From Nostoc mirabile CHAB5784 (lineage in GTDB: Bacteria; Cyanobacteriota; Cyanobacteriia; Cyanobacteriales; Nostocaceae): a DNA stretch of 64,000 nt. Under the pieces are notes generated by a model. That model was not told the origin of the DNA, searched no databases, and worked only from the letters and a program-made list of their open reading frames with translations. The translations under genes were made by a program, and so were the position numbers. Of the stretch, positions 1-9,362 are shown in pieces. The stretch lies in NCBI RefSeq assembly GCF_020829645.1, contig NZ_JAIVFS010000011.1:62001-126000 (forward strand), read 5' to 3'. Each line of letters begins with the position of its first letter. The first letter of the stretch is position 1.

Positions 1-597
1 GATGCCCGCTATGCCAGACTGCAAACGTGGACGCGAGAACGTTTCCCAATGGCACAGGAGGTATTATTTCGCTGGTCGGGCCAGGTAATGAATTCTGATA
101 ATGGCATTGCTTACATTGGCAAAAACCCCTTTGATGAGGAAAACGTCTATATCGTCACCGGTGACACAGGCATAGGAATGACCCACGGCGCGATCGCGGG
201 GATATTGTTAACTGACTTGATTTTAGGGCGAAATAATAGCTGGGCAGAGCTTTATGAGCCATCGCGTGTGAGAATTGGTGGAGTCGGTGATTTTATCTCT
301 GAGAATCTTAACGTTGCTGCCCAGTATTTAGAGTGGGTGACACCAGGTGATGTTGATTCCGTTGAAGAAGTTGCTTGCGGTACAGGTGCAGTGGTGCGAC
401 GTGGTTTGACAAAAGTTGCAGCTTACCGAGATGAAAACGGCACACTGCACGAACATTCTGCAATCTGTACTCACCTCAACTGTATCGTCGCCTGGAATTC
501 CTCAGAAAAGACCTGGGATTGCCCATGTCACGGTTCGCGGTTTGATACACAGGGAAAGGTAATCAACGGCCCAGCGATTAATGGGCTGCTGATGTAG
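1..597 (+). CDS. FAD-dependent oxidoreductase with C-terminal Rieske domain (5' partial)
   Basis: The reading frame is open from base 1, so the N-terminal FAD-binding part lies outside the window. The visible part begins in the C-terminal half of a DAO-type amino-acid oxidase fold ([14 protein letters not shown], a typical FAD-contact segment). It ends in a Rieske [2Fe-2S] domain with the ligand pattern C-x-H (CTH) and C-x2-H (CPCH). Fused DAO-Rieske proteins are usually soluble oxidoreductases of unknown substrate that pass electrons from the iron-sulfur cluster to FAD. The protein ends about 15 residues after the second Rieske motif, which is close to normal. No partner gene is visible downstream; a perfect palindrome follows the stop codon immediately. 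Confidence 0.85.
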   Translation, partial: DARYARLQTWTRERFPMAQEVLFRWSGQVMNSDNGIAYIGKNPFDEENVYIVTGDTGIGMTHGAIAGILLTDLILGRNNSWAELYEPSRVRIGGVGDFISENLNVAAQYLEWVTPGDVDSVEEVACGTGAVVRRGLTKVAAYRDENGTLHEHSAICTHLNCIVAWNSSEKTWDCPCHGSRFDTQGKVINGPAINGLLM

Positions 598-617
598 AGA
601 CGCGATTTATCGCGTCT
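598..617. repeat. Dispersed perfect palindrome AGACGCGAT-TT-ATCGCGTCT
   Basis: A 9-bp perfect stem with a 2-nt loop starts one base after the upstream stop codon. Near-identical palindromes (AGACGCGATTAATCGCGTCT) occur at 27094-27113 and twice at 58644-58687. There is no T-run, so it is better called a dispersed palindromic repeat than a terminator. Confidence 0.75.
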
Positions 618-708
618 TGAAAGACTACACCAATAACCCTTAACCCAAGCCTATTGGGTTATAAGTGGAGTTTCAAGTCTCCCAAGATTTGGGTATTTAG
701 GGGGCTAG

Positions 709-751
709 AAGAGTTGAAACGTATGCAGACAGGACTTGTGTATACACTGTA
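709..751 (+). repeat. 43-nt dispersed repeat, second copy at 14754-14796 (minus)
   Basis: This segment matches the minus strand of 14754-14796 at about 37 of 43 positions, starting with a 17-nt identical block AAGAGTTGAAACGTATG. It contains the palindrome GTGTATACAC. The second copy abuts an integrase remnant. Its nature is unknown. Confidence 0.6.
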
Positions 752-868
752 ACCCTGCTCTTCGAGAGGGGAGACAAAGCATAGCTTTGGCTCTTTGGGG
801 TTCTTCGAGTTAATAAGCAATCAAGCGGACATGATATGAGAGGTCAAATATTCATAAATGTTTTATTG

Positions 869-895
869 AGTGGGCAAACAGCCCACTTTTTTATT
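869..895 (+). terminator. Intrinsic terminator
   Basis: Perfect 7-bp stem AGTGGGC / GCCCACT with a 5-nt loop (AAACA), followed by a T-rich tail. It may end readthrough from the oxidoreductase gene or an unannotated RNA. Confidence 0.7.
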
Positions 896-1515
896 GTCAA
901 TCTCGTAAATATACGGGAACTTTTGGTTCTAGGTTATGGTCACTTAATACCACCTTAAACAGTAAGCAGTTTCACTCCGTAATCAATCAAGTGTGGACGT
1001 AGCCCAACCCAGGTATTGCAGTCCTCTATGTCTAATTTAACTTACCCCAACTTTTCGATAAGCCGCCGTTCGCATCTAAAGGTGCGTACACTTACTGTTA
1101 TCCATTACCAGCTTTTCCTAAATTGTCTTTATATATACAATAATTATAATTTCTTAGTCAATTTAACGCAGACTTAAAATACTTTAAAATCCCGACAACT
1201 GATGTTTCCTGATGGAAAAATTTTGCGCTAATCAACCAAATATTAGCATAATTCTTTATATATACACTAAAAGTTGATGATAGCTATATCAAACGGCACA
1301 TTAAAGATTTTTGCGACCAAAACCCTATATACTAAATTAGACTTTGATAAATTTGAGAGTTTTGTTAATTGCAATACCAAAAACTATTAATTTTTAGATG
1401 AAATACTAGCGTATCTTATAGTCTATAGTTTTTAAGGTTTAGTCAAAACTATATCCAGTATCATCAAAAAACTGCAAACTTCATGTGGTGCAAAAATCAA
1501 TCGGGGAGTGAAAAC

Positions 1516-2346
1516 ATGAATTTACGTAGAGATGCATTGCAAATCCTCAAAGAAACTAGCCGAACTTTTTATATTCCAATTAGTCTTTTACCGCCAGGAT
1601 TACAAGAAGCAGTAGCATCAGCATATTTGTGTATGCGTGCCATTGATGAAATTGAAGATCATCCCGAACTAGATAACGCTACTAAAGCAAAGCTGTTAAG
1701 AACGATTAGCCTGACATTACAGGCAGGCGTTGATGGCTTCGCGGTAGATGCTTTCTTTGCAGGATTTAGTGGGTATGAGAATACCTTAGAAGAAGTCACA
1801 GTGAGGATTAGAGAATGGTCGATACTAGCACCAGAGACCATTGCACCTCGAATTTGGGATGCCACTGCTGCAATGGCAGACCGGATGGCTTACTGGGCAG
1901 AAAGAAACTGGAAAATTTATACAGAATCTGATTTGGATCGTTATACCTTTGGGGTTGCAGGTGCAGTGGGATTGTTACTATCGGACTTATGGGCTTGGTA
2001 CGATGGAACGCAAACTAACCGTACCCAAGCGATCGGGTTTGGCCGGGGTTTACAAGCAGTTAATATCCTGCGTAACCATACTGACGATTTAGGGCGTGGG
2101 GTAGACTTTTTCCCAGAGGGTTGGAGTGCAGAAAATATGCAAGAGTATGCCCGGCGCAATCTAGCCTTGGCAGAAGCTTATACCAAAAACCTTCCTACTG
2201 GCCCAGCCTTAGATTTTTGCCAAATTCCCTTAACCTTGGCTAATGGCACTCTTGACGCCCTTGCTAGTGGTAAAGAGAAACTCAGCCGCAGTGATGTTTT
2301 TGCACTTCTCGAACAACTGATTAGTGTGAACATGAAAGCCAGCTAA
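1516..2346 (+). CDS. Squalene/phytoene synthase family protein
   Basis: A 276-residue all-helical prenyl synthase homologue. The family joins two prenyl diphosphates head to head (squalene, phytoene, dehydrosqualene). The first aspartate-rich motif is present as DEIED at residues 44-48. The second lies in the segment NILRNHTDDLGRG, which departs from the usual DxxxD spacing. The start is ATG 1516, preceded by GGGGAG at 1503-1508; an in-frame ATG at 1483 has no such site. It stands alone, not beside other carotenoid or hopanoid genes, and is shorter than typical CrtB. The exact product cannot be told from sequence. Confidence 0.8.
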   Translation: MNLRRDALQILKETSRTFYIPISLLPPGLQEAVASAYLCMRAIDEIEDHPELDNATKAKLLRTISLTLQAGVDGFAVDAFFAGFSGYENTLEEVTVRIREWSILAPETIAPRIWDATAAMADRMAYWAERNWKIYTESDLDRYTFGVAGAVGLLLSDLWAWYDGTQTNRTQAIGFGRGLQAVNILRNHTDDLGRGVDFFPEGWSAENMQEYARRNLALAEAYTKNLPTGPALDFCQIPLTLANGTLDALASGKEKLSRSDVFALLEQLISVNMKAS

Positions 2347-3010
2347 TAGTCTCTTAACGACCAATGGAGATGATTCTAAATTGTCTCCAAATTTGGGCAT
2401 CTAAAATTCTACAGCGATTTTCTGTAAGGGAGTCACTGCGGTCTTATATCAGGTTCGGTTAAACACTTATAATATCTCTAGGTTGGGGAGCCACTGCGCC
2501 CTTGCGGTTTATCGGCTTGTTCGCTCTTAGCGTTCCCGAACGCGAATTTATGTTGAGCGGAGTCGAAACACAGCGTCTCCATCGGGAGAAGGGTAGCAAG
2601 TGGCGTTTGAAGAACGTAGACCGGAACGCGAACAGGGTCTTGTAGAGAAGGGGCTTGCCGCAGGGTAACCCAACATTTTATCCTTATTTATGTTGGGTTT
2701 CACTGCCGTACCCCTACGGGTATCTTGCTACAACCCAACTTACATTGACAGATTTTACTATAAGTTATCACCCGAACTTGATATTATGCCTTGGTGCTGC
2801 CTCTCCCTTTGGGATTCGGGGAGACGCCATTGTAGGTGTAGGCCGATAGCGCAGCATTAGCGCCGTGCTATTGGCCCAAGCCGTCACTTCGACTTTGCTC
2901 CAAGTAGAGCAACTGGCGTTGGGCACTGCCCTCCAATAGCTTTAAATACCAATTCTGGAAAATAAGACTACAGAAACAATCAAGAATTTACCTATTGACA
3001 ATAAATACTA

Positions 3011-3416
3011 AGGGACTTCCAAGAAATAAATTATCCAAATAAACGTAGACGCAAAGCGGTGAAGCAGCGCGGTCTTCTCCCAAGGGGAGACGATGCCGCG
3101 CATAGCGCAGCGTTAGCGAGTCCGCGAGCGTCTGGGGGTTTCCCCCATGAGCGACTGCACCAAGCCGGAGGGCTTGCCGCAGGCTACCACTCCAGACACA
3201 GAGAACACAGAGGAATAAGGAAAAGAGAGTTTTTTCGCCAGTTTTTTGAGTATTTTTTTTAGGACTTACGCAAAAACCCTTTCAAACTCTCATTCCTCCG
3301 TGACCTCTGCGCCGCGCCAGTTGCTTCAAGTCGGGGAACCCGCCCAACGCACTGGCTTCTCTGTGGTTCGTTTTCCGTTACCCGTGCGTAAGTCCTATTT
3401 TTATTTGGAAGTCCCT
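3011..3416. mobile_element. MITE-like element, family B (ends AGGGACTTCC / GGAAGTCCCT)
   Basis: Terminal inverted repeats AGGGACTTCCAA and TTGGAAGTCCCT bound 406 bp with no gene. A 117-bp relative lies at 60817-60933 and shares AAATAAATTATCCAA near its left end and TTTTATTTGGAAGTCCCT at its right end. A family A element interrupts this copy at 3260-3397. Confidence 0.6.
3260..3397. mobile_element. MITE family A, copy 1 (138 bp, TSD TTTTT)
   Basis: Ends are TAGGACTTACGCA and TGCGTAAGTCCTA. Flanking direct repeats TTTTT lie at 3255-3259 and 3398-3402. Removing the element and one repeat restores the right end of family B as seen at 60817-60933 (TATTTTTTATTTGGAAG). Other copies are at 19352, 38936 and 39538. 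Confidence 0.75.
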
Positions 3417-3904
3417 AAATATGAATAAAGCTAAAACCATATCTTTCCTAAGCGAGCAATCCTGTGCCCCTACAGCATGGTCTATTTATGATCGCAGAAT
3501 AATTAAGAAAAGCCTGAAAACTTCCGGGAGCATCGTTAATTCACATCACGATGCATTTGTACAGTGCGTAAGTCCTAAATCATGCAAAAACCCAGATTAA
3601 AGCTGAGTTTCACAATTCCGAATTACATTAGCGAGGCGGTAGAGCAGCACACTAAGTGTAACAAGCTTTAAGAGAGCGTTATAACGAATTGGTATATAGT
3701 ATAAAGTAATCTAAATACTATTTAGCACTGTAAGTATAATAATTATTTTATTTTGCCATTAATTTACGTAATATTAGCTAAACTTTAGAAAATCTTCAAA
3801 GCATTTCCAGCAAAAATTACCTGGCAAGAGTTGATTAATATCTAAATAATTGAAAGAGAGTATAACAACTCACCGTGATTATTCGTGCAGCGAGTTGACA
3901 GTGC

Positions 3905-5509
3905 ATGAGCTACTGCTTAAATCCTACCTGTCCCAATCCAGAAAATTTGGTATATAGCCAAAGGTGCCGCTCTTGTGGCTCGCAACTACTGTTGCGCGAT
4001 CGCTATCAGGTGATCAAACCATTAGGTCAGGGTGGCTTTGGAGCAACCTTCTTAGCCAATGATCAAGGCTTACCAGGAGAACCGAGTTGCGTAATTAAAC
4101 AATTACGCCCATCAGGAAGCGCCCCACACGTTTTACAGATGGCTAGAGAACTCTTTGAACGAGAAGCCAAAACTTTAGGTAAGATTGGCAATCATCCCCA
4201 AGTACCAAGATTGTTAGACTATTTTGAAGATCATGAGCAATTCTACTTAGTTCAAGAATACATCAGTGGTGATACTTTACAGGAAGAGGTCAAACTTAAC
4301 GGCATCTTAAGCGAAACTGGAGTTAAGCAATTTTTGAGCGAGATTCTGCCACTACTGCAATACATCCACGATCAAAAGGTGATCCACCGTGATATCAAGC
4401 CAGCCAACTTAATTCGCCGCACTCAAGATTCCAGAATGGTACTCATCGACTTTGGTGCCGTCAAAAACCAAATCAGCCAAGGTGCGGTAAATCAATCAGG
4501 ACAGACAGCATTAACTGCCTATGCCATTGGTACTCCTGGTTTTGCACCTCCAGAGCAAATGGCTATGCGTCCAGTCTACGCCAGTGATATCTATGCACTG
4601 GGGGTGACATGCATTTATTTACTGACTAGCAAAACTCCTAAAGATTTAGATTACAATCCCAACACTGGCGAGATCATGTGGGAGCAACTTGTGCAAGTGA
4701 GTGACCACTTGAGCAATGTATTGCGAAAAATGTTAGAGGTGTCTGTACGTAATCGCTATCAGTCAGCAACAGAAGTTCTTAGAGCATTGGAAATAGAACC
4801 ATACTTAGAAAGTTTAGCAAAGGGTTTACTAATTAAATCAGATACTGGGTCTAAAGAGCGAGGACACAACCACCTGGATAATTCTGCTGTTTTATGTAAC
4901 AACTCTGCTGCTGCTACCAGTACAGGAGTGGCGCAGGTAGCGGCAGCAATTCGTGCTAGACGAGCCAAGGCAGCAGCGGAAGCAGCTGGATTACACCAGG
5001 GTTCTGGGATGGCCAAATCAACGACTTTTGTTAACAGTAACAGTAATGGTTCACAAGTTAAAACTTCTAAAGTTGAGCGTAAATTAGATACCCAAGGTTT
5101 ATTAACTGCCTATCAGAAGGGAAGACGAGATTTTGCTCTACACAATTTAAGTTTGCTGAATCTGCAAGGTGCTGACTTATCCCAAACAAATTTCCATTCC
5201 ACTCAATTGCAAAAAACTAATCTCCAGGGAGCTAATCTTCACAATAGTGACTTTGGCAGAGCCAGTCTCACTCGAGCAAATCTCAAGGATGCTAATTTGA
5301 GCAAAGCATACTTTAACCATGCTGATTTAGAAGGGGCAGACCTGCGAGGCGCAGACCTCAGCAATGCTTATCTCAGTAATGCCAACCTCCGAGGAGCTAA
5401 TCTGTGTGGTGCTAATCTCACCAGTGCCAAAATTTCTGATGAACAGCTTGCACTAGCAAAAACAAATTGGATGACCATCCGTCCCAATGGGAAACGAGGC
5501 TTGTTGTGA
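3905..5509 (+). CDS. Serine/threonine protein kinase with Cys motif and pentapeptide repeats (SpkB-like)
   Basis: A 534-residue Hanks-type kinase. An N-terminal Cys motif (C4, C9, C21, C24) precedes the kinase domain at about 34-300. The glycine loop is GQGGFGAT (41-48), the ATP lysine is K65, the catalytic loop is HRDIKPAN (D163), the DFG motif has D182, and GTPGFAPPE is the P+1 loop. A low-complexity linker follows, then about 110 residues of pentapeptide repeats (A-D/N-L-x-x) at about 405-515. This order is that of SpkB of Synechocystis, which is linked to motility and oxidative stress. An FHA-domain gene follows 780 bp downstream on the same strand and could read its phosphorylation, but that is inference. 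The start at ATG 3905 lacks a strong ribosome binding site. Confidence 0.9.
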   Translation: MSYCLNPTCPNPENLVYSQRCRSCGSQLLLRDRYQVIKPLGQGGFGATFLANDQGLPGEPSCVIKQLRPSGSAPHVLQMARELFEREAKTLGKIGNHPQVPRLLDYFEDHEQFYLVQEYISGDTLQEEVKLNGILSETGVKQFLSEILPLLQYIHDQKVIHRDIKPANLIRRTQDSRMVLIDFGAVKNQISQGAVNQSGQTALTAYAIGTPGFAPPEQMAMRPVYASDIYALGVTCIYLLTSKTPKDLDYNPNTGEIMWEQLVQVSDHLSNVLRKMLEVSVRNRYQSATEVLRALEIEPYLESLAKGLLIKSDTGSKERGHNHLDNSAVLCNNSAAATSTGVAQVAAAIRARRAKAAAEAAGLHQGSGMAKSTTFVNSNSNGSQVKTSKVERKLDTQGLLTAYQKGRRDFALHNLSLLNLQGADLSQTNFHSTQLQKTNLQGANLHNSDFGRASLTRANLKDANLSKAYFNHADLEGADLRGADLSNAYLSNANLRGANLCGANLTSAKISDEQLALAKTNWMTIRPNGKRGLL

Positions 5510-6292
5510 ATTAAAAGTTTAAATTTGAGAAGTTACTCCCTTGCCCTGCCTCCCAGACTAGTACCGCAAGGCGGAAGTCACGCATTCAAAAATCACGCAT
5601 TGAAAAGTATTATGGAATAAGCTCTTTAGGGATTTTAAATGGTTGCTCTATTTACTTCGTTCTGTACTAGTTCCCTCTTTTTTAAGGAGGCTTAGGGAGG
5701 AGCAAGTCTTAAACTGAACTGTATTGTTTATAAAGCTCACAAGGCTTTTATTTCCTCATTAGCTTAGATAAATCAGCCCTTATTCTTATCGATAAAACTC
5801 AGATTTATTCAGAATTGACCAAATAGATAATAACAATCCTATTTAATTTGTAAGAATTGCAACCCAACCCGCAGATCCCCGACTTAGTAAAAGTTGTCGG
5901 GGATCTTTTTTATCACGAATAATTCAGGATGGTTATAGTTGGGTTGAACGATAGTAATCGCTCTTGAAAATATTAAGAAATATCCGATTATCCAGCAAAA
6001 ATACGTAGATAGTTGGCGATTCTTAATCAAATCTTTATAATTTTTATGTGTTACAAATAACAAATGATTATTTACAATAAACAATAAAGGATCATAATAA
6101 TTTGTTTTAGATGTTTCCATGCTTTTTATAGCTAGGAACAACAGGGAATCTCGAATTTAAAAATTGTAAAATTTAACGCTCTTAAGCTACTCAAGTTTTC
6201 AGATGGCAGCGGAAAGTTAAAAATTAATTATCCCTGGTTGTAGGCTGAAGCAAAATATTCACAACCGAAATCAGGTAATACAAGGTTTACGT
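5510..6292. other. Intergenic region between kinase and FHA gene
   Basis: AT-rich spacer with one strong plus-strand terminator at 5873-5912. No gene is supported; an 85-codon minus-strand frame at 5884-6141 has no family resemblance that I recognise. Confidence 0.5.
5873..5912 (+). terminator. Intrinsic terminator
   Basis: Stem AGATCCCCGAC (5873-5883) pairs with GTCGGGGATCT (5896-5906) and is followed by TTTTTTA. It lies 364 nt after the kinase stop. Confidence 0.75.
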
Positions 6293-7018
6293 ATGATGGC
6301 TGACTTTGCACAAACGGAAATAGAACGGAGATTAACTTTATATCAGGTATTTCTTAAGTTGTATGAACACAACAGCAGCCTTCTAGATGAAATTCTTCAG
6401 CTAGAAAACCTATCTCAACCGTCGTTGACGAGAGGGAAGAGATGTTATGTACATGGTGTAGTGGATACTTCTGCTGTTTATTTGATGACTAATTTGTGCG
6501 ACAATCAGACCCAAAGTTTACAGCAGCCACAGCAAATCTGGACAATAGGTCGTAATCGCAGCAGTGGTATTTGCATTGTTGATAGTTATATGTCTCGTCG
6601 CCACGCTGCTATTCAATATATTGACGATCAAGGCTTCTACTTTATAGACTTCAACAGCACCAATGGCTCATTTGTGAATGACGATCGCGCTTTTGGGACG
6701 ATCAAGCTCAAAGATGGCGATCGCATCCGTCTAGGTAGTATGACTTTTGATTTTTTCATGAGTTCTACCTGCCGCGTATTGCCAACTGTAGCAATGGAGT
6801 TATTGATGCAACTTATGCATCGAAAGAGGGATAATCAAGTAGAAATACTTACTTATCCCTGTAACAGACCAAAACTTTTGACTGAAAAACCAGATGATAA
6901 TTCAGAGATTTTCAGAAATCCTGGACTAGTTGAAGAGTTTGAAGATTGGTATGACAACTTCAGTTCGGAACAGAAATCAGAAATTTTAGACCGCTTTTTT
7001 AGCAGACAAATACCATAG
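6293..7018 (+). CDS. FHA domain-containing protein
   Basis: A 241-residue protein with one forkhead-associated domain at about 82-155. It shows the conserved GR (86-87), SRRH (101-104) and STNG (122-125) motifs that bind phosphothreonine peptides. The N-terminal 80 residues are helical and of unknown role; the C-terminal 80 are acidic and unmatched. It has no signal peptide, so it is probably cytosolic. It follows a Ser/Thr kinase on the same strand after a terminator, so it is likely its own transcription unit. The start is one of two tandem ATG codons (6293 or 6296). Confidence 0.88.
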   Translation: MMADFAQTEIERRLTLYQVFLKLYEHNSSLLDEILQLENLSQPSLTRGKRCYVHGVVDTSAVYLMTNLCDNQTQSLQQPQQIWTIGRNRSSGICIVDSYMSRRHAAIQYIDDQGFYFIDFNSTNGSFVNDDRAFGTIKLKDGDRIRLGSMTFDFFMSSTCRVLPTVAMELLMQLMHRKRDNQVEILTYPCNRPKLLTEKPDDNSEIFRNPGLVEEFEDWYDNFSSEQKSEILDRFFSRQIP

Positions 7019-7139
7019 AATCTCAGCTAAAAAATTGGAAATTATAGCAATTTTCAACGAAAATCGGCGGGAATCCCATCCCTTCAAGGGGTGTCCGAGA
7101 TAGCCGCCCGCCGATTTAGTCATTAGTCAATGGTCATTA

Positions 7140-7303
7140 AACCTCTTGCGAAAATCCTTGATCCGCCAGGGACTCAAGTCCCTCTCTTATAGCAAAAGTC
7201 CGTTTAAACGGACTAAAATTATTGTTATTAGTCGGTTTAAACCGACTTGAGCTATTAGCCCGAAAATAAATTTTCGGGCGGATGTTCGACTTTTGCAAGA
7301 GGT
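7140..7303. repeat. Inverted-repeat element carrying three internal hairpins
   Basis: Ends ACCTCTTGCGAAAA and CTTTTGCAAGAGGT are inverted. Inside are three palindromes: GTCCGTTTAAACGGAC, GTCGGTTTAAACCGAC and CCCGAAAATAAATTTTCGGG. Similar hairpin clusters, with related internal wording, lie at 10232-10350, 14840-14932 and 32693-32785. Confidence 0.6.
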
Positions 7304-7398
7304 CTATTAGTCATTAGTTTCTAATGACTTCGATTTCCTCACGGCTATGTTTTCATAGCCGTGGGATGAGTTAATTGCGTGAAGTATACACAATTCGT

Positions 7399-7432
7399 AG
7401 GGGCACAAAAATGTTGTGCCCCTTTTTTTTTA
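7399..7432 (+). terminator. Strong hairpin with T-run (possible terminator)
   Basis: A 10-bp perfect stem AGGGGCACAA / TTGTGCCCCT is followed by nine T. It could end the FHA transcript, but it lies 380 nt after that gene, and this wording is also a common dispersed repeat. Confidence 0.5.
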
Positions 7433-7528
7433 CTGATTCCAACGACAAACGCCATGAAAATAAAATGATTGCTGATCATATAGTGGCAACCATTTTGTTA
7501 GGCTTGCTATAACTCATCAATACTTTGG

Positions 7529-7560
7529 AAAAGGTGGGTTAGCTGTCTATGTAACCCACT
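7529..7560 (-). terminator. Terminator of recA
   Basis: Read on the minus strand, GTGGGTTA and TAACCCAC form an 8-bp stem just after the recA stop, followed by CCTTTTCC. The T-run is short. Confidence 0.55.
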
Positions 7561-7593
7561 ACATATTAAAAGTTGCAGATAAATCCGCATTCC

Positions 7594-8673
7594 TTATTCT
7601 TCTAGCTCTAAATCGACTTCTTCCTCTTCGTCTTCTTCACTGGCTTTAGCGACAGAGTTAGCAGAAACAACAGCACCTTTATCTAGTTTTTCCCGCACCA
7701 GTTTCTTAATTTCGTCAGCGAATTCAGGCTTTTCTTCTAGATACTTAATGGCGTTGTCTCGTCCTTGGGAGATATTATCGCCGTTGTAACTATACCAAGC
7801 TCCTTTGCGGACAATAATGCCAGTTTCTTCTGCTAAGTCAACAAGACAACCCAAGGTAGAAATACCTTTGCCAAAAATAATGTCAAATTCCGCTATTCTA
7901 AAAGGCGGCGCTACTTTATTTTTGGCGACTTTGACTTTAACGCGATTACCATATTCATCTGTACCTTTTTTCAAGGTTTGAATTCGGCGAATATCCAAGC
8001 GCACCGAAGCATAAAATTTCAATGCGTTACCGCCAGTAGTAGTTTCTGGGCTACCGTAGGTAACACCGATTTTTTGCCGCAACTGGTTGATGAAAATTAC
8101 TGTACAACCAGATTTACCTATATTGCCAGTAATTTTACGCAGAGCTTGGCTCATTAACCGTGCTTGCAGACCAACGTGAGCGTCACCCATATCGCCTTCA
8201 ATTTCAGCACGGGGAACCAGTGCTGCTACTGAGTCAATGACTACAATATCAACCGCAGCAGAGCGAACCAGCTGATCGACAATTTCTAAAGCTGATTCGC
8301 CTGTGTCAGGTTGGGAAATCAGCAAATTGTCAATATCTACACCCAATGCCGCAGCGTATGTAGGATCAAGGGCGTGTTCAGCATCAACAAAGGCAGCAAT
8401 ACCCCCATTTCTTTGCACTTCGGCGAGCGCATGTAGCGCTACTGTAGTCTTCCCGGAACTTTCCGGCCCATAAATTTCAATTACCCGCCCCTTGGGTAAA
8501 CCACCACCCAATGCTAAATCTAAGGTAAGCGCTCCACTGGAAATTGTCTCCACCCGCATCCGGGTGGCATCGCCCAGGCGCATGATTGCTCCTTTACCAA
8601 AGCTGCGCTCAATCTGGTTGAGCACCATAGTCAGCGCTTTTTGCTTGCCAGAAGTATCGGTGTTGATAGCCAT
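7594..8673 (-). CDS. recA: Recombinase RecA
   Basis: A 359-residue RecA of normal length. It forms ATP-dependent filaments on single-stranded DNA for strand exchange and promotes LexA cleavage. The Walker A motif is GPESSGKT at residues 69-76. The L2 loop region ([24 protein letters not shown]) and the acidic C-terminal tail, rich in Glu and Asp, are present. It is monocistronic on the minus strand with its own terminator. A LexA-type operator half-matches the promoter region 58-71 nt upstream of the start codon, which suggests SOS-type control. Confidence 0.98.
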   Translation of the reverse strand: MAINTDTSGKQKALTMVLNQIERSFGKGAIMRLGDATRMRVETISSGALTLDLALGGGLPKGRVIEIYGPESSGKTTVALHALAEVQRNGGIAAFVDAEHALDPTYAAALGVDIDNLLISQPDTGESALEIVDQLVRSAAVDIVVIDSVAALVPRAEIEGDMGDAHVGLQARLMSQALRKITGNIGKSGCTVIFINQLRQKIGVTYGSPETTTGGNALKFYASVRLDIRRIQTLKKGTDEYGNRVKVKVAKNKVAPPFRIAEFDIIFGKGISTLGCLVDLAEETGIIVRKGAWYSYNGDNISQGRDNAIKYLEEKPEFADEIKKLVREKLDKGAVVSANSVAKASEEDEEEEVDLELEE

Positions 8674-8730
8674 TCCTGCTTCTAATGCCTCTAAATATAT
8701 GGTTTTAAGGAGTGTTGTGGAAGTTTGAGT

Positions 8731-8744
8731 AGAACAGATATACT
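8731..8744 (-). promoter_or_regulatory. Candidate LexA operator upstream of recA
   Basis: The minus strand reads AGTATATCTGTTCT. This fits the cyanobacterial LexA consensus RGTACNNNDGTWCB at every fixed position except one (T for C at position 5). It lies 58-71 nt upstream of the recA ATG, a plausible promoter position. Confidence 0.5.
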
Positions 8745-9177
8745 ATTTTAACCAGAAAATTCTGGAATAGGACTTCTCAAATCAAAAAAGGGGTGTAACA
8801 AGATCGTAACTCGATCGCTACCAGATTAGGGTAGTCTTGCACAATGATACCAACTTGCATTCAGAGATAGCTTTTTTTGGCTGGGTAAGCAAGGGGTTTT
8901 CAACAAAAAAATAAATTACCTAAACAACACTGTCAGTAGAACCGGACTCGTGAGCATTTGCGGAGGTTGCTAAATTAGGAGCGATCGCTATGCCAATCAT
9001 CATATCATCGACAGCAGCTTCATCGGGTCGGGGTTAGATATAGAAAGCTTCTAGGGTAGTAGTAAAGGGATTTTCAATGCTTGAGATGACTTTCAGCTTT
9101 GAGAGGCTATGATGTTCAATTGTACTTGCTGCCTATGAGCTTGACGTATAATTGTAGCAATACAGGGAAAAACATCA

Positions 9178-9285
9178 TGGCTAAAGTTAATCTAGATGCT
9201 CTGATTCCACGAGAAGATGGTGGATTGGCAAGTGTAGATAACGGACAGATAACCCATCCATACTGTAATACAGGATATAAAAATT
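9178..9285 (+). pseudogene. Remnant of a gene starting MAKVNLDALIPRED
   Basis: The first 14 residues, MAKVNLDALIPRED, look like a conserved start of longer cyanobacterial proteins (from memory, not verified). Here the frame closes after 35 codons. A second truncated start, MAKLDATSS, follows at 9323. I read this as a truncated remnant. Confidence 0.35.
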
Positions 9286-9362
9286 AAGTTATAAAATACA
9301 TCTGCATTAGAGAATTTAGCTAATGGCTAAACTTGATGCCACTTCATCCATCACCATTGTCA

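Larger units (their letters stand above)
598..1482. other. Gap without a recognisable gene; possible structured RNA in its first 300 nt
   Basis: About 885 bp lie between the oxidoreductase and the squalene/phytoene synthase family gene. The first 300 nt carry several hairpins (for example TAACCCA/TGGGTTA at 641-661) and end in a strong intrinsic terminator at 869-895, with no gene in front of it closer than 597. This is compatible with a small RNA, but I recognise no family. From about 900 to 1480 the sequence is AT-rich with nothing identifiable apart from a likely promoter region for the next gene. Confidence 0.3.
2347..3904. other. 1.56-kb gap made of dispersed repeats
   Basis: No gene is recognised. 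The stretch 2450-2960 holds copies of several Nostoc-type dispersed repeats: a segment at about 2531-2600 recurs at about 39790-39862, there is an AACCCAACAT...ATGTTGGGTT inverted repeat, and AGCGCAGCGTTAGCGAG motifs. A nested pair of inverted-repeat elements follows (3011-3416 and 3260-3397), and a lone family A right end (GTGCGTAAGTCCT) lies near 3564-3576. The last 250 nt are AT-rich and probably carry the kinase promoter. Confidence 0.7.
7019..7593. other. Convergent gap between FHA gene and recA, full of hairpins
   Basis: Contents in order: a long hairpin built on AATCGGCGGG / CCCGCCGATT (about 7061-7116), a hairpin-rich inverted-repeat element (7140-7303), a GGGGCACAA hairpin with T-run (7399-7432) and the minus-strand terminator of recA (7529-7560). 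No gene is seen. Confidence 0.6.
8674..9362. other. Gap with gene remnants
   Basis: Beyond the recA promoter region this gap holds a short N-terminal gene remnant (9178-9285), a second start-like fragment at 9323 (MAKLDATSS...), and a start-less minus-strand frame at about 8930-9036. It looks like decayed coding DNA. Confidence 0.4.

Noticed and set aside
1136..1480. AT-rich stretch as a possible replication origin or attachment site
   Set aside because: No DnaA-box cluster or flanking repeats were seen; ordinary AT-rich promoter region is enough to explain it.
3059..3428. Short plus-strand frames of 60-67 codons
   Set aside because: They lie inside nested MITE-like elements and encode repeat sequence only.
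5884..6141. 85-codon minus-strand frame
   Set aside because: No recognisable features; its 3' end lies inside the plus-strand terminator hairpin.
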